A program made the position numbers and the translations under genes. Source: Flavobacterium sp. UBA807 (lineage in GTDB: Bacteria; Bacteroidota; Bacteroidia; Flavobacteriales; Flavobacteriaceae). Taken from it: a stretch of 21,994 bases of DNA. The DNA lies in the NCBI GenBank assembly GCA_002296885.1, contig DBIH01000176.1, forward strand, positions 1-21,994. The letters run 5' to 3'. Position 1 is the first letter of the stretch. Every line of letters starts with the position of its first letter. A model generated the notes under the pieces. It did no database searches and was not told where the DNA came from. It was given only the letters and a program-made list of their open reading frames with translations. Below, one piece after another: positions 21,686 to 21,994 of this stretch.

Positions 21686-21994
21686 TTAATTTTTTAATAT
21701 TTCCAAATATTTAACGGCCAAATCCGAGAAAATAAAACGCGCCTGCATTTTGTTTTTAGCATTCAGTGCTTTCTCTAAATTTGGGTCTTCAACAGCATAA
21801 TACCAAAATCCTCTCAGGTAATCTTTTGGGATTTTCAGGTTTTGCAAAAAATATTCTTCCTTAAACATATATTCTATTTTTTGAAGCAGGAATTCTTTTC
21901 TTTCCACTACAACTTCTTTTTTCAACATTGCGGTTCGTCCGGATATCGCATTCAATAATGGATCTAATCCAAATGAACCACCCATCATTGTTCC
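21686..21994 (-). CDS. C-terminal part of an uncharacterised protein (5' end outside window)
   Basis: At least 103 C-terminal residues are visible, and the frame stays open to the right window edge. The sequence includes FGLDPLLNAISGRTAMLKKE, FLLQKIEYMFKEEYF and FWYYAVEDPNLEKALNAKNK, and is helical and charged. The two adjacent Met codons at 21988 and 21985 are probably internal, because the reading frame continues Gly-Thr upstream of them. The LLN-SGRTAMLKKE pattern and helical end recall the C-terminus of flavobacterial carboxypeptidase-regulatory-like (CarboxypepD_reg) secreted proteins of about 250 residues. That is only a recollection, and I give the function as unknown. It lies 46 nt upstream of tatA on the same strand. 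Confidence 0.7.
   Translation of the reverse strand, partial: GTMMGGSFGLDPLLNAISGRTAMLKKEVVVERKEFLLQKIEYMFKEEYFLQNLKIPKDYLRGFWYYAVEDPNLEKALNAKNKMQARFIFSDLAVKYLEILKN

Noticed and set aside
1..21994. tRNA, rRNA, CRISPR, IS element, prophage, toxin-antitoxin or defence cluster
   Set aside because: No cloverleaf, spaced repeat array, transposase, integrase or known defence domain was found; gene content is core flavobacterial.

Overview
The window is chromosomal DNA from a Flavobacterium-like member of the Bacteroidota. The evidence is the adjacent gliding-motility genes gldB and gldC, a division/cell-wall (dcw) cluster in flavobacterial order, AT-rich DNA with mostly ATG starts and no strong Shine-Dalgarno sequences, and repeated Bacteroidota-type promoter -7 elements (TAnnTTTG). 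Almost all of it is core genome. I see no rRNA, tRNA, CRISPR array, prophage, transposase or integrase.

Region 1 (1-7542, minus strand) is the start of the dcw operon, transcribed right to left: mraZ, rsmH, an ftsL-like gene, ftsI, murE, mraY and murD (3' end cut by the window edge). The genes overlap or lie within 6 nt of each other. They encode a transcription regulator, a 16S rRNA methyltransferase, divisome proteins and the cytoplasmic steps of meso-DAP peptidoglycan synthesis. murF is absent from its usual place between murE and mraY. Upstream of mraZ lie four direct GTGGTA hexamers that look like a MraZ operator.

Region 2 (7543-12286) begins with a 360-bp divergent intergenic region, then an alpha/beta hydrolase and the GTPase engB on the plus strand. 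The gldB-gldC pair follows on the minus strand, then nadE and an orphan LuxR-type response regulator on the plus strand. gldB and nadE are divergent from back-to-back promoters.

Region 3 (12287-16849, minus strand) holds dnaG, whose zinc-finger ligands are all replaced, and a three-gene module: ECF sigma factor, a membrane-spanning anti-sigma-like protein with an N/Q-rich periplasmic tail, and a coiled-coil plus beta-barrel outer-membrane protein.

Region 4 (16850-21994) holds a long-chain polyprenyl diphosphate synthase (minus), a surface-type lipoprotein (plus), rlmN (minus), an O-methyltransferase (plus), the tatA-PAP2 phosphatase pair (minus) and the end of a further minus-strand gene cut by the window edge. 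Convergent genes are separated either by bidirectional terminators that run into a stop codon or by essentially no space.

No obvious new defence or mobile system is present. The observations most worth checking are the MraZ operator array, the zinc-ligand-free primase, the sigma/anti-sigma/barrel module, and the promoter architecture, including possible leaderless rlmN and prenyl synthase mRNAs.
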